A DNA stretch of 64,000 nt from Shouchella clausii (GCF_001598215.1 NZ_BCXJ01000001.1:682001-746000); one strand, 5' to 3'. Shown: positions 50,728 to 59,277, numbered from the stretch's first letter. Notes: generated by a model not told the origin, from the letters alone. Program-made: numbers and translations.

Positions 50728-50748
50728 ATAAAGGGGGTTGTGTATAGT
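50720..50748 (+). promoter_or_regulatory. sigma-A promoter of doxX
   Basis: TTGAAC (50720-50725), 17-bp spacer, TATAGT (50743-50748). Confidence 0.8.
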
Positions 50749-50762
50749 GGAGGTAGAAAGAC

Positions 50763-50780
50763 ATGTGAAAACATTCACAA
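50763..50780 (+). promoter_or_regulatory. Rex-like site downstream of the doxX promoter (copy 2)
   Basis: ATGTGAA-AACA-TTCACAA matches the Rex consensus at 13 of 14 non-spacer bases. It lies near +8 to +25, where a bound repressor would block transcription. Confidence 0.6.
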
Positions 50781-50798
50781 TCAGAAGGAGGAAATCAT

Positions 50799-51308
50799 AT
50801 GTTACATTTTTTACAAAAGACAAAAGCCGCGGCTGTGTGTTTGCTTGCTGTGAGATTATATTTAGGATGGATGTGGGTTACTTCTGGATTCGGTAAAGTA
50901 ACAGGCGGATTTGATGCTTCCGGATTCCTGGAAGCGGCAGTTGCCAATCCCGTTATGAAAGGGGAGGGACTTGCTTTTCCTCTCTACCATGCTTTTTTGG
51001 AAAACGTTGCATTGCCGAACGCAGGGTTGTTTAGCTTTTTCGTTATGTGGGGGGAAATCTTTGTTGGGATTGGCCTGATCGTTGGTTTGCTTACGCGAAG
51101 TGCTGCTTTCTTTGGAAGCACGATGAATATGTCATTTTTGTTGGCGGGCACCGTTTCCAATAACCCGGTCATGCTGATTCTATCCATTTTCATTCTTATT
51201 AGCAAAAACAATGCAGGAGCGATCGGTCTAGACCGTTATGCAGCTCCATTAATGGGGCAGTGGCCGTTATTACAAGGAAAACAGAAACGAAAAACAAAGA
51301 GCGCATGA
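50799..51308 (+). CDS. DoxX-family membrane protein
   Basis: A 169-residue membrane protein with four segments of the DoxX/quinol-related family (RLYLGWMWVTSGFGKV at the start, WGEIFVGIGLIVGLLTRSAAFFG in the middle). Family members accompany thiosulfate:quinone oxidoreductase or catechol/thiol stress responses. AGAAGGAGG lies 6 nt before the ATG. A strong promoter is bracketed by two Rex-like sites, so redox control by NADH/NAD ratio is possible. A terminator follows. Actual function is unknown. Confidence 0.88.
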   Translation: MLHFLQKTKAAAVCLLAVRLYLGWMWVTSGFGKVTGGFDASGFLEAAVANPVMKGEGLAFPLYHAFLENVALPNAGLFSFFVMWGEIFVGIGLIVGLLTRSAAFFGSTMNMSFLLAGTVSNNPVMLILSIFILISKNNAGAIGLDRYAAPLMGQWPLLQGKQKRKTKSA

Positions 51309-51337
51309 CCCTAAATAGGGCGACGCATGCTTAAGGT

Positions 51338-51367
51338 CAAGCAGCTATTGTAGCTGCTTGATTTTTT
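51338..51367 (+). terminator. terminator of doxX
   Basis: CAAGCAGCTA and TAGCTGCTTG with a 3-nt loop, followed by ATTTTTT. Confidence 0.9.
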
Positions 51368-51520
51368 ATACATAATGGCTCCAGCAAGAAAACGCTCCTC
51401 CTAGCTTTGGTAATGAAAAAGTACAGCGTTCAGCTTACAGATATTGCATGTGCTCATTTGGTGGCGCTTGTCCATACTAAGGGCAATGAAAGATAGCAAA
51501 GCCAAGGAGAAGAAGCCAGT

Positions 51521-52987
51521 ATGTTATTAAAACACTTGTTGGATATATTGGAGTACAAGGAACTTAACGGCAGCGATGCTGTTCATATAACCGGCATATC
51601 GAACAACTCAAAAACGGTGCAGCCAGGTGACTTGTTTATCGCTATTGCTGGCTATTCGATCGACGGCCACACGTTTATCGATCAGGCAATTGCAGCTGGA
51701 GCTAAAGCAGTTATTGGCGAAAAAGAAATTGGAAAACTGACTGTGCCCTATATAAAAGTGGCAGATAGCAGAAAGGCGCTTGCGTTAGCAGCAAAGCGTT
51801 TCTACAAAAATGAACAGAAGAAAGCCATCATGATTGGCATAACGGGAACAAATGGAAAAACGACAACTTCCTATATGTTAAAACACGTATTAGAAACATG
51901 TGGTCATACGTGCTCTCTGTTTGGTTCTGTCCAAAACATCGTAAACGGACAGATTTTACCTGCGACTACGAACACCACCATGGATGCTTTGGAGCTACAA
52001 AAGCAATTGGCAGCGAGCAACGACCAAGTGATTATAATGGAAGTAACTTCCCATGCTTTGATGCAGCACAGAGTTTTTGGAATCGAATTTGATTATGGGT
52101 TGTTCACTAATTTAAGCCAAGACCATTTGGATTATCATGGAACGATGGAAGCTTACTTTGGGGCAAAGCTACGGTTATTTGAACAGCTTGCGCCAGCTGG
52201 AAAAGCGGTCATTCAAGTCCAAGATGAGTGGGGGGAAGCATGTTTAGCATCTTTGAAAAAGATGGATGTGCCTTACATTTATACATTGGGCGGGGCAGAA
52301 GAGACGCTACAATTAAGCAATGTCCGGATAGGAAAGCCGATGCAAGCCACGATTGCTGAAGACCATAAAGCGTATGATTTGCAGCTGCCACTTCTAGGCG
52401 AACATAATTTGTACAATGCTGCAATGGCTTTTTTGACAGCACGCCTGCTTGGGCTGAATGCAAGAAAAATTTTGGCTGCACTTGAAAAATTCCCAGGTGT
52501 TCCTGGACGTTTTGAACTTATACACCATCCAAAAGGCGCCAATGTCGTTATTGATTATGCTCATACGGAAGAGGCCTTTTATCATTGTTTGAAAACAGCA
52601 AAAGAGTTAAGTGCCCGTCGAATCATTCATGTGTTTGGCTTTCGTGGCAACCGCGATAAGTCAAAACGGCAGGCAATGATTAACGTTTCGAAAAGGTTCT
52701 CTGACTTCATTATTTTGACAATGGATGACTTAAATGGCGAAAGCCCTGAAAGGATGAGGCAGATGCTTGAGGAGTTCCAACTTGGCAAAAATGGGGTTGT
52801 CATTCCCGACCGCACAAGCGCCATTGCCTATGCGTGGGAACGAGCGGAAAACGGGGATTGGGTTTTTATTACGGGCAAAGGGCATGAAATCTATAAGCAA
52901 TCGTACCACTTGCCAACCCAATCCGATAAAGGTACGGTACAACATTTATTGCAAAGAACAATAGCCAGCAAGATGTTGGTTGACTAA
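51521..52987 (+). CDS. MurE-like Mur ligase (paralogue outside the cell-wall cluster)
   Basis: A 488-residue enzyme of the UDP-MurNAc-tripeptide synthetase type, joining an amino acid to a UDP-activated dipeptide with ATP. N-terminal UDP-binding domain (1-95), ATP-binding GITGTNGKTTT at 106-116, MEVTSHAL near 173, HLDYHGTMEAY near 202, the expected carbamylated lysine in AKLRLF (Lys216), and a C-terminal domain (about 330-488). At the place of the DNPR motif, which holds diaminopimelate in MurE, stands MDDLNGESPERM (401-412), so the amino acid added may differ. Not near mraY, murD or ftsW. AAGGAG stands upstream. Confidence 0.85.
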   Translation: MLLKHLLDILEYKELNGSDAVHITGISNNSKTVQPGDLFIAIAGYSIDGHTFIDQAIAAGAKAVIGEKEIGKLTVPYIKVADSRKALALAAKRFYKNEQKKAIMIGITGTNGKTTTSYMLKHVLETCGHTCSLFGSVQNIVNGQILPATTNTTMDALELQKQLAASNDQVIIMEVTSHALMQHRVFGIEFDYGLFTNLSQDHLDYHGTMEAYFGAKLRLFEQLAPAGKAVIQVQDEWGEACLASLKKMDVPYIYTLGGAEETLQLSNVRIGKPMQATIAEDHKAYDLQLPLLGEHNLYNAAMAFLTARLLGLNARKILAALEKFPGVPGRFELIHHPKGANVVIDYAHTEEAFYHCLKTAKELSARRIIHVFGFRGNRDKSKRQAMINVSKRFSDFIILTMDDLNGESPERMRQMLEEFQLGKNGVVIPDRTSAIAYAWERAENGDWVFITGKGHEIYKQSYHLPTQSDKGTVQHLLQRTIASKMLVD

Positions 52988-53007
52988 AATAGGAAAGTAT
53001 TGTTCAT

Positions 53008-53850
53008 TTAGCTTAACTTTGCTTCAAAACTCAGTTTTTCCAGTGCTGCAGAGATTGATGAATAAATGCGGATATGGGTAAAGTCAATACCAAGTTGGAT
53101 CGCCGTCTGGGCAATTTCTGGACGGATGCCTGACAGCGAAGCCTTAGTTCCGACTAGTTTTAATCCATCTATTAAGGAAAAAATCTGATTGGCGACCATC
53201 GTGTCGATTACCGGTACGCCAGACAAATCAATGAGCAGTGAATCCACACGGCTGTTGACGCATTGTTCAAGAGTTTGATCAAAAATAACCTTCGCTCGAT
53301 GCGTATCAATTTCACCGATAAGCGGCAATAGCGCAATTTGCTCATTTAAATGAATAACAGGAGAACTAAGCTCTGTAATCATATCTTTCTGTGCTTGCAG
53401 CAGTTCCTCGGATAACTCCTGGTTACGGACACTAAACGCAATCATAATTTTTTTGAATGAGCGGATAATCAACTGGATCGTCTCATTGTACTGTTTCATA
53501 CTCATATCAGGATGGTGCGTTTCGACAAATTGATGAAAAACGTGTAAGTATAATGATTGTGTATTTAAAAATTCTTCCATGATTTCGGGGAGTGGCGTCT
53601 CCAAATGAGCATGGTCAGAGGCGATTTCAGTAACCCACTTATCTATGTAGATGTCGACTTCCTCATTTTCAGGATTGAAAATTTCACTAAACAGTTCGTG
53701 AAACTGGCGGTTTTGCGCTTTTAATTGCTTGATTTTTATTGGGTCAGTTGATCCATAAATACCTTCTTTCGACTTGTCCAAATTTGCATACCATGTTTCC
53801 GTCAACTCTGCAGAACGGTCTTTAAAATATTGATATAAAGACAAAGGCAT
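53008..53850 (-). CDS. rsbRD: stressosome RsbR paralogue (RsbRD-like)
   Basis: A 280-residue protein with an N-terminal helical globin-like domain (about 1-150) and a C-terminal STAS domain (about 163-277). SSPVIHLNEQIALLPLIGEIDT is the STAS start and DLSGVPVIDTMVANQIF the region with the phosphorylated threonines. Stressosome RsbR proteins, with RsbS and RsbT, start the sigma-B general stress cascade. The N-terminal domain resembles RsbRD (YqhA) rather than RsbRA. It is a single gene away from the rsb operon, as yqhA is. Confidence 0.85.
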   Translation of the reverse strand: MPLSLYQYFKDRSAELTETWYANLDKSKEGIYGSTDPIKIKQLKAQNRQFHELFSEIFNPENEEVDIYIDKWVTEIASDHAHLETPLPEIMEEFLNTQSLYLHVFHQFVETHHPDMSMKQYNETIQLIIRSFKKIMIAFSVRNQELSEELLQAQKDMITELSSPVIHLNEQIALLPLIGEIDTHRAKVIFDQTLEQCVNSRVDSLLIDLSGVPVIDTMVANQIFSLIDGLKLVGTKASLSGIRPEIAQTAIQLGIDFTHIRIYSSISAALEKLSFEAKLS

Positions 53851-54021
53851 AGGCGTTCGCTACTCCTTTTTGAATGCTGTATTTATCGTCATTATTACAG
53901 CTTTTTAAGAGCTTGTCCAGAATGGGGTCCCCAAGTAGCAGGCATGTCGCTGTTTTTAGGCTGTTCCTGTACGTAGAAAAAGACAAGGTGTCTCTTGACT
54001 TGTCTTTCTATCTCATGCTAA

Positions 54022-54040
54022 TTTGATTATGTAGTCAAAT
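54022..54040 (+). promoter_or_regulatory. candidate TetR operator, copy 1
   Basis: TTTGATTATGTAGTCAAAT, an inverted repeat with TTTGA and TCAAA arms, 33 bp before the TetR start codon. It shares TGATT-N4-AGTCAAAT with copy 2 at 54685. Confidence 0.55.
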
Positions 54041-54072
54041 TTTTGATCATATATCCAATAGGGGGAAGTCCC

Positions 54073-54663
54073 GTGGCCGAATCTTTTATCGCCGAAGCAC
54101 GCAGAGAACAGATTATCCAAGCATGCATAAGAACGCTTTCTGAAATAGGCTATAATAAAATCAGCTTAACAAAGATTGCCCAAAACGCGAAAATTAGCAC
54201 CGGTTTGATCTCCTATCATTTTGCTGATAAAGCTGACTTAATTCATCATACGCTCATGTATTTAGTTGCTGATCAGCTTCATTATATTAGTGAATGCGTA
54301 GCGGCAAGAAAGGGGGCAACTGAGCAATTAAAGGCTTTTATTGAGGCGAGCCTTGCTTATCAGGCAACCCATTACGAAAACAATATTGCCATGATTGAAA
54401 TTGTTTTCAATGCCCAAACGGAAGACGGCACTCCCTTTTATCTTTTAGCAGACCAGGAGTCCGATGGGCTCGAGATGTTATTGACCGATATTTTAATGGC
54501 TGGTAAGAATAAAAAAGAATTCACAACCGATTTCGATCCAGCCCTTGTTGCGACGATCATTCAAGGAGCGATAGGGGAGATCATGCTAAAAAATTGTGAC
54601 CACGAGCAATATGAAACATATAAAAATGAATTGACGCGGATGGCTTTAAAGATGCTGGCTTAG
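54073..54663 (+). CDS. TetR-family transcriptional regulator
   Basis: A 196-residue repressor with an N-terminal TetR helix-turn-helix (LTKIAQNAKISTGLISYHFADKADLI, about 31-57) and a ligand-binding helical domain. The start is GTG 54073, 4 nt after AGGGGGAAG. Its arm-matched operator copies lie before this gene and before the YqeB-like gene that follows, so it probably represses both. The ligand is unknown. Confidence 0.88.
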   Translation: MAESFIAEARREQIIQACIRTLSEIGYNKISLTKIAQNAKISTGLISYHFADKADLIHHTLMYLVADQLHYISECVAARKGATEQLKAFIEASLAYQATHYENNIAMIEIVFNAQTEDGTPFYLLADQESDGLEMLLTDILMAGKNKKEFTTDFDPALVATIIQGAIGEIMLKNCDHEQYETYKNELTRMALKMLA

Positions 54664-54684
54664 ACAGCCATCCATGAAATAAAA

Positions 54685-54702
54685 CTGATTGAACAGTCAA
54701 AT
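54685..54702 (+). promoter_or_regulatory. candidate TetR operator, copy 2
   Basis: CTGATTGAACAGTCAAAT, 35 bp before the start of the YqeB-like gene. It is identical to copy 1 at 13 of 17 aligned positions. Confidence 0.5.
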
Positions 54703-54736
54703 AAAAAATTGATTAAATAAAAAATGGAGGGTGAAC

Positions 54737-55408
54737 ATGCAGAACGTTACCAAACTAGGTCCGAACCGTTTTGAGCAGGGGCTTGTGTGGATAATGCCGG
54801 CTTTAGTAGGAGCGGCAATCGGCTGGTTTCTTCCAGCTATTGTTGATTTTTTGCTTAGAATGCCTTTCTTGTCTTCGCAAGGCATTTTGTTGCTCATTGA
54901 TTCGTTTTCTCCCTTATTTGTTTCCATTGCTGGAGTGGCGGTTGGCATACTGTTAGGGCTACTATTGTCAACCGCAGCTTTTCATGAATCGTTAGTGGTC
55001 GATGTTTCGGACACAGATGTAATAGTAATGAAGAACAACAAACAAAGAAAGTTTTTAAAAAAGGACATTTACGCAGTGTTTGTTGAAGAGAAGAGTCTCG
55101 TCATTCTCGGCCCAAATGGGAAAGAGCTTTATCGCGAAACGATTGATGTCAAGCAAGACAAAGTCGAGCAAGCGTTTTGGCACCATCGTTATCCATGGGT
55201 GGAGAGCGATCCATTTGCCAATGCGTACCGGCTCTGGACGCTTAGCGATGAAGCTTGTGGTGAAGCAGCCAACAAGGTTCTCTATTCGCGTCGCATTGCA
55301 TTGAGAGAAGAAGAACGCGAACAAGCAGAGCGGTTGCGGGAAGATTTGCGGGAATTAGGTATTGCTGTAAAAGACAAGGGAGAAGAGCAGTATATCCGCT
55401 TTATGTAA
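54737..55408 (+). CDS. YqeB-like membrane protein
   Basis: A 223-residue protein with two transmembrane segments (about 18-38 and 58-80), then a soluble part with a strand-rich region (85-130) and a C-terminal charged helix (about 185-223). It resembles B. subtilis YqeB, of unknown function. ATG 54737 is preceded by GGAGG 6 nt upstream and preferred to GTG 54731. It stands behind the TetR gene and a matching operator. Confidence 0.75.
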   Translation: MQNVTKLGPNRFEQGLVWIMPALVGAAIGWFLPAIVDFLLRMPFLSSQGILLLIDSFSPLFVSIAGVAVGILLGLLLSTAAFHESLVVDVSDTDVIVMKNNKQRKFLKKDIYAVFVEEKSLVILGPNGKELYRETIDVKQDKVEQAFWHHRYPWVESDPFANAYRLWTLSDEACGEAANKVLYSRRIALREEEREQAERLREDLRELGIAVKDKGEEQYIRFM

Positions 55409-55491
55409 ACAGATAATAGCCATTTTTCGAGCCTATAATTTGAAACCACTTGAGCACAGAATCGCTTTCTGTGTTTTTTTATGCCAGTCAC

Positions 55492-55520
55492 TTGACATTT
55501 TATCTACTAAGTAATACTAT
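55492..55520 (+). promoter_or_regulatory. sigma-A promoter of the padR operon
   Basis: TTGACA (55492-55497), 17-bp spacer, TACTAT (55515-55520): both hexamers are near consensus. Confidence 0.8.
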
Positions 55521-55542
55521 ATACCTGTACTTAGTAATACTA
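55506..55542 (+). promoter_or_regulatory. tandem PadR operator candidate
   Basis: ACTAAGTAATACTA (55506-55519) is repeated as ACTTAGTAATACTA (55529-55542), 23 bp apart, 13 of 14 identical. The first copy overlaps the -10, the second the start of transcription. Two helical turns apart, they suit two dimers. Confidence 0.6.
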
Positions 55543-55580
55543 AATAGCAGTGCTCTTTCATATTTATTAGCATAAAAGAG

Positions 55581-55919
55581 GTGCTTGTTATCGATAATTT
55601 AAGTTTAATGCTCAAAGGGGTCTTGCAAGGAATGATTTTGCAGCTGATTGAGCACAAAGAAATGTATGGATACGAAATTACACGCAAGCTAAACCAACTT
55701 GGTTTTACTGGCATCGTCGAAGGAACCGTTTACACTGTGCTTGTCCGTTTGGAAAAGAATAAGTTGGTCCATGTGGTGAAAAAACCTTCTGATATGGGAC
55801 CGCCGAGAAAATTTTATACGTTGAACGAGAAAGGCAAGGAAGAGCTTATGCGCTTTTGGGAAAAATGGGCGTTTTTAAGTGCACGAATTGAACAAATCAG
55901 AAATGAGGGAGAAAAATGA
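55581..55919 (+). CDS. PadR-family transcriptional regulator
   Basis: A 112-residue PadR repressor: winged helix with MYGYEITRKLNQLGF and EGTVYTVLVRLEKNKLV, and a short C-terminal dimerisation helix. GTG 55581 is given as the earliest start, but the AGAGGTG sequence covers it; a position about three codons later (ATC 55590) fits a ribosome binding site but is not a standard start codon, and ATG 55608 is also possible. Its stop overlaps the next gene (ATGA), and the likely operators lie over its own promoter. Confidence 0.82.
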   Translation: MLVIDNLSLMLKGVLQGMILQLIEHKEMYGYEITRKLNQLGFTGIVEGTVYTVLVRLEKNKLVHVVKKPSDMGPPRKFYTLNEKGKEELMRFWEKWAFLSARIEQIRNEGEK

Positions 55920-56494
55920 CTTTAAGCAAACAGGCACAAGAAAGCATTAAATCGTTCGCGAAAGAACAAGCCAGCAAGCATTTGGACAATGCGGAAATGA
56001 GCTATTTTGAAAGTTTAAGCCAAAAAAGCGGCGAAGTGAAGAAAAAACTCACCAAACAAATGGAAAAGTTTAAGCGGACATCCAAGCAAACCCTTGAAGC
56101 ACGTGAGGACTTAGAAACGTATATGGGCGATTATGTCAATGATCTTATGAGCCAAGGCTATCAAGAGGAAGAAGCGCTGGAGCTAGCCAAACAAGCATTA
56201 GCTGCTGACAGCGACAGCGACTTAGCGGCAAATCTCCAAGATAAGTATAAAACGTATTACTTAACTCAAAGCCCTGAGATGGAGGAGACAATCGGGCTGT
56301 TTTACGCAGGGTTTATGTTTGTTGGCATGGCTATTGGCGCCATGATCGGCATACTAATAGGGGCATTTGTGTTTACTACGCACTTTTTTGCCTCAGTGGC
56401 GGTAGGTACGGGGCTCGGGTTTATTTTTGGGCTCGGTTGTGGCATGCTTAAGCACGGATCTGTCGTGAACAAATCATCAATTAATGACCGTTAA
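55916..56494 (+). CDS. membrane protein co-transcribed with PadR
   Basis: A 192-residue protein: residues 1-120 are charged and helical (with ALELAKQALAADSDSDLAANLQ), and two hydrophobic segments with glycine-rich turns lie at about 124-148 and 152-175. The PadR start overlaps by 4 nt. Such PadR-membrane pairs are common in Firmicutes, and often answer envelope or drug stress. I do not recognise an exact family. Confidence 0.75.
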   Translation: MTLSKQAQESIKSFAKEQASKHLDNAEMSYFESLSQKSGEVKKKLTKQMEKFKRTSKQTLEAREDLETYMGDYVNDLMSQGYQEEEALELAKQALAADSDSDLAANLQDKYKTYYLTQSPEMEETIGLFYAGFMFVGMAIGAMIGILIGAFVFTTHFFASVAVGTGLGFIFGLGCGMLKHGSVVNKSSINDR

Positions 56495-56513
56495 GATAAA
56501 AGCGGCTCTAGTA

Positions 56514-56547
56514 AAAACTAGTTAGGCGGAAAAGCCTAACTAGTTTT
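56514..56547. terminator. bidirectional terminator between the PadR operon and the VOC gene
   Basis: AAAACTAGTTAGGC and GCCTAACTAGTTTT form a perfect 14-bp stem with a 6-nt loop. It suits both converging transcripts. Confidence 0.9.
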
Positions 56548-56623
56548 CGATATTCGGATTATTTATCATTTTTGGAAATATATCAAAAAATCATGATTTG
56601 CGATACAGTTTTTGTTTTTTCTA

Positions 56624-57022
56624 TCATTCTTTTGTATCTGGTTGATATAGGTCAAGGGCATTGCCATACAAATCTTCGAAACCTACGCCCTTTCCACCAG
56701 GAACTGGTTGTGGTTCCCCATGAAAGATCACACCCCGTGCTTTCATTTCACGATAATCCTTTTCTATATCATCACTTAAAAACATAATCAAGACTTGGTT
56801 TGCGGCTTGTTTACCAACCATCTCTACTTGCTCTGGTGTGTTGGCTTTAACTAATTCTAGCCTCGTTTCATTTGAAGTATCTGGTGAAACGGTTAGGTAC
56901 TTCCATCCCGGCGAGAACACTATTTCGTCTCGAACGATGAACCCTAATTTTTTTTTATAAAATTGTTTAGCTTCTTCAAGGTCCTTAACTAAAATAGAAA
57001 CTTGGGCTGCTTGGGTAATCAT
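56624..57022 (-). CDS. VOC-family protein
   Basis: A 132-residue single VOC domain. VSILVKDLEEAKQFYKKKLGF is the first unit, and GVGFEDLYGNALDLYQP the last. Members include glyoxalase I and dioxygenases; function is not determined. ATG 57022 follows AAAGGAGG; a frame to 57055 lacks such a site. Confidence 0.85.
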   Translation of the reverse strand: MITQAAQVSILVKDLEEAKQFYKKKLGFIVRDEIVFSPGWKYLTVSPDTSNETRLELVKANTPEQVEMVGKQAANQVLIMFLSDDIEKDYREMKARGVIFHGEPQPVPGGKGVGFEDLYGNALDLYQPDTKE

Positions 57023-57055
57023 GATGTCCTCCTTTCTTTCTGAATCACGATACAC

Positions 57056-57661
57056 TAAATGTTACCACGAAAAAGACAGTTTAATTTCTTTCAGATTGCT
57101 ACTATCTCTTAAGCTTCTCCTTTGTCCGTGTTGAAAAAATGCCACTGAGTAAAAACAGTACTGGGAGGTCTATTTCGTTTAAAAAAGTTTTTTCAAGGTT
57201 TCCTCACGATAATTCGAATACCCTTCGTTTTTTGATTTAGTATGGCTCGTGGAACCTTGATTGTGCTGTGCAACTATTCGTCCAACTCTGATCTGTTATA
57301 TACAATCAAATTTCTAGTGCTTTCGCCATTTGTTTACTCATTATGTCTCTTTATCGGACAAAGATGGACAAATTAAATTACAATCATATTACAAATCGAT
57401 TACATTTTTCTTGCTTATTCGTAGCGTTTGTTATAAAATCAAAATGGATGGAAATATATTCTATCCATTTAGCGAAAAGCAAATCCTGTTGTCTGCTTTT
57501 CGGGCAATCATAATCGAATAATCCGTTACATACGCTATCTAGGAGACTTTGAAAAAACGCGAAAAAAGAAACTTTCTGAGATTGTTTCAGTTTTTAAGTC
57601 GGATGCTGTGTTTTCTTCCTCCTAAATGAAGCAAAACGGAGTGATTGAGAGGTGTTGACGA
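57056..57661. other. gene-free, A+T-rich interval
   Basis: No credible coding sequence in 606 bp. TTTGTCCGT at about 57120 together with ACTGAGTAAAAA resembles one half of the palindrome at 29688. An AAATGG.../CCATTT hairpin lies near 57443-57472. The interval may be remnant mobile or regulatory DNA. Confidence 0.45.
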
Positions 57662-58546
57662 ATGAAACACTTTCTGGCACTGATGGCGTTTGCCTCTATT
57701 TGTGTGCTTGCCGCTTGTGGCAGTGGTGAAGAACGTGTTGCTGCTTCAGTTTCCACGCATGAGAACGTCGTCCTGGAAAAAACAATTCCTGACCTTGCCG
57801 TGACGGTTTTTTTAGGCGAGGAAGAATTTGATAAACTTCCAGTGGAGTTGGTCAACGAGGATGACCTCCGAAAATGGGCAGGAGACTTGGCCAGAGGCAA
57901 AGACGGCTTTGACCAACGGATGATACCGGCTAAATGGAATGGCCAAGAACTAGTTGGCGGCCAAGACCAAGTGACGCTCGACGAACAGAAGCTCGTTGAA
58001 GACATCCTTAGTTTAAGCGTTTGGGAGCGAGAAGTGACGCTGCCTATCGACAGGCAAGCAGTTTCTGCCACAGCGGAAGATGTAAAAAACATTGAGAATA
58101 AAACAATTGGCCACGGGCGAACAAGCTACAATAAAGGCGTTAGTGGACGCGTTGAAAACATTCGCTTGTCGACAGAAAGCGTAGACTATGTCGTTTTAGG
58201 GAGCGGTGATACCTTTACGTTTAACGGCATTGTAGGCGAACGCACGAAAGAACGGGGCTACCAAGTGGCAAGTGTCATTATGGATGGCGATTTTACAGAT
58301 GGGCTTGGCGGCGGCATCTGCCAAACATCGACGACTCTTTACAACGCCGTTCTTGATGCAGGCTTGACGGTATTGGAACGCCACCCTCATTCTCTCCCAG
58401 TTGGTTATGTAGAAGAGGGCATGGATGCGATGGTAAGCTGGGGCAGTGCGGATTTGCGCTTCCGTAATGACTTTGATTACCCAGTTGTGATCCGTGGAGG
58501 CGTCGATAAAGAGAAAGGCGAAGTCTGGTTCGACATTCGCAAATAA
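57662..58546 (+). CDS. VanW-family lipoprotein
   Basis: A 294-residue exported lipoprotein. The lipobox LAAC ends at Cys19. The VanW domain covers about 135-294, with FNGIVGERTKERGYQVA and the key GGGICQTSTTLYNAVLDAGL near 219. VanW domains are found with peptidoglycan-binding and Gram-positive germination or cell-wall proteins; their activity is unproven. A weak GAGAGG stands before the ATG. A terminator follows. Confidence 0.88.
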   Translation: MKHFLALMAFASICVLAACGSGEERVAASVSTHENVVLEKTIPDLAVTVFLGEEEFDKLPVELVNEDDLRKWAGDLARGKDGFDQRMIPAKWNGQELVGGQDQVTLDEQKLVEDILSLSVWEREVTLPIDRQAVSATAEDVKNIENKTIGHGRTSYNKGVSGRVENIRLSTESVDYVVLGSGDTFTFNGIVGERTKERGYQVASVIMDGDFTDGLGGGICQTSTTLYNAVLDAGLTVLERHPHSLPVGYVEEGMDAMVSWGSADLRFRNDFDYPVVIRGGVDKEKGEVWFDIRK

Positions 58547-58558
58547 GATTTAGGTGAG

Positions 58559-58586
58559 GAGAGCGAAATGATCGTTCTCTTTTTTT
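58559..58586 (+). terminator. terminator of the VanW gene
   Basis: GAGAGCGA and TCGTTCTC (one G-T pair), 5-nt loop, T7 run. Confidence 0.85.
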
Positions 58587-58718
58587 GTTGTCGAGGTTGA
58601 TTTCATAATAAGAAGCAGATTTCTGATCTCAGGGGCGAAGGCAAATGTCGCTTGCAAAAAGAGGGCAAGAATGGGTGCGGGAGTGAGCATCGTGAAAGGC
58701 TACAAATTATAAATATAA

Positions 58719-59012
58719 ACCATACATTTAAGGTTTTCTAGTAATATTTGGGTAAGAAATGGATCTACCTTTCGAAACCCTGACCAAATTTCAGCAGAAG
58801 TTTCAGGAAGGCCGGCTGGACCATGGGGAGTTAGAATCTACAATTCCAGGAATGAATACCAAGGTAGGATAGAAGTAAGAGATAGGGGCAACTGGATTGT
58901 TTTTCCTGCAAGACAACTTGCTCCACGTGGATATAGTTATAAATTTCAATTTTATAACAACGGCCCTGGAACAATAATTATTGAGGAAGGTATTCTCACA
59001 TACAATCGTTAA
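58719..59012 (+). pseudogene. orphan C-terminal fragment of an unidentified protein
   Basis: After an in-frame TAA at 58716 the frame is open for 97 codons to TAA at 59010, without ATG, GTG or TTG in a useful place. The product reads RNGSTFRNPDQISAEVSG..., then beta-rich blocks such as GNWIVFPARQLAPRGYSYKF and ends EEGILTYNR. The composition (Asn, Gly, Tyr, Arg) is of a folded, probably secreted domain. I take it to be the 3' end of a gene whose front is lost. Family not recognised. Confidence 0.5.
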
Positions 59013-59277
59013 AAGCAGTAACTAGTAACCTATTCTTTATGAACAGGTTACTTTTTTTAAACTTCATAACTAACGCGAAACTAGTAATGAAAAGGGCTAT
59101 CAACGAAACAATCATTAGAAACGGGTAGGGAAAAAATTTGTTTTCAAAAGCATAAATATAATGATCCAAAGATGTTACTCCTTGAATAGGAACGTTTCTC
59201 CCGTCAACCTTTTCTTTCAGGTTACGAACCTCACTTCCTACGTACCAAGTAAGAGCGAGTGAAAACAACAACATCAT
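58996..59277 (-). CDS. small two-segment membrane protein, weakly supported
   Basis: A 93-residue product with hydrophobic segments at about 1-17 and 52-73 and a basic C-terminus. There is no ribosome binding site before ATG 59277, and a TAG lies just upstream in frame. It overlaps the fragment at 58719 by 17 nt. It may be a truncated membrane protein rather than a working gene. No family recognised. Confidence 0.4.
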   Translation of the reverse strand: MMLLFSLALTWYVGSEVRNLKEKVDGRNVPIQGVTSLDHYIYAFENKFFPYPFLMIVSLIALFITSFALVMKFKKSNLFIKNRLLVTAFNDCM

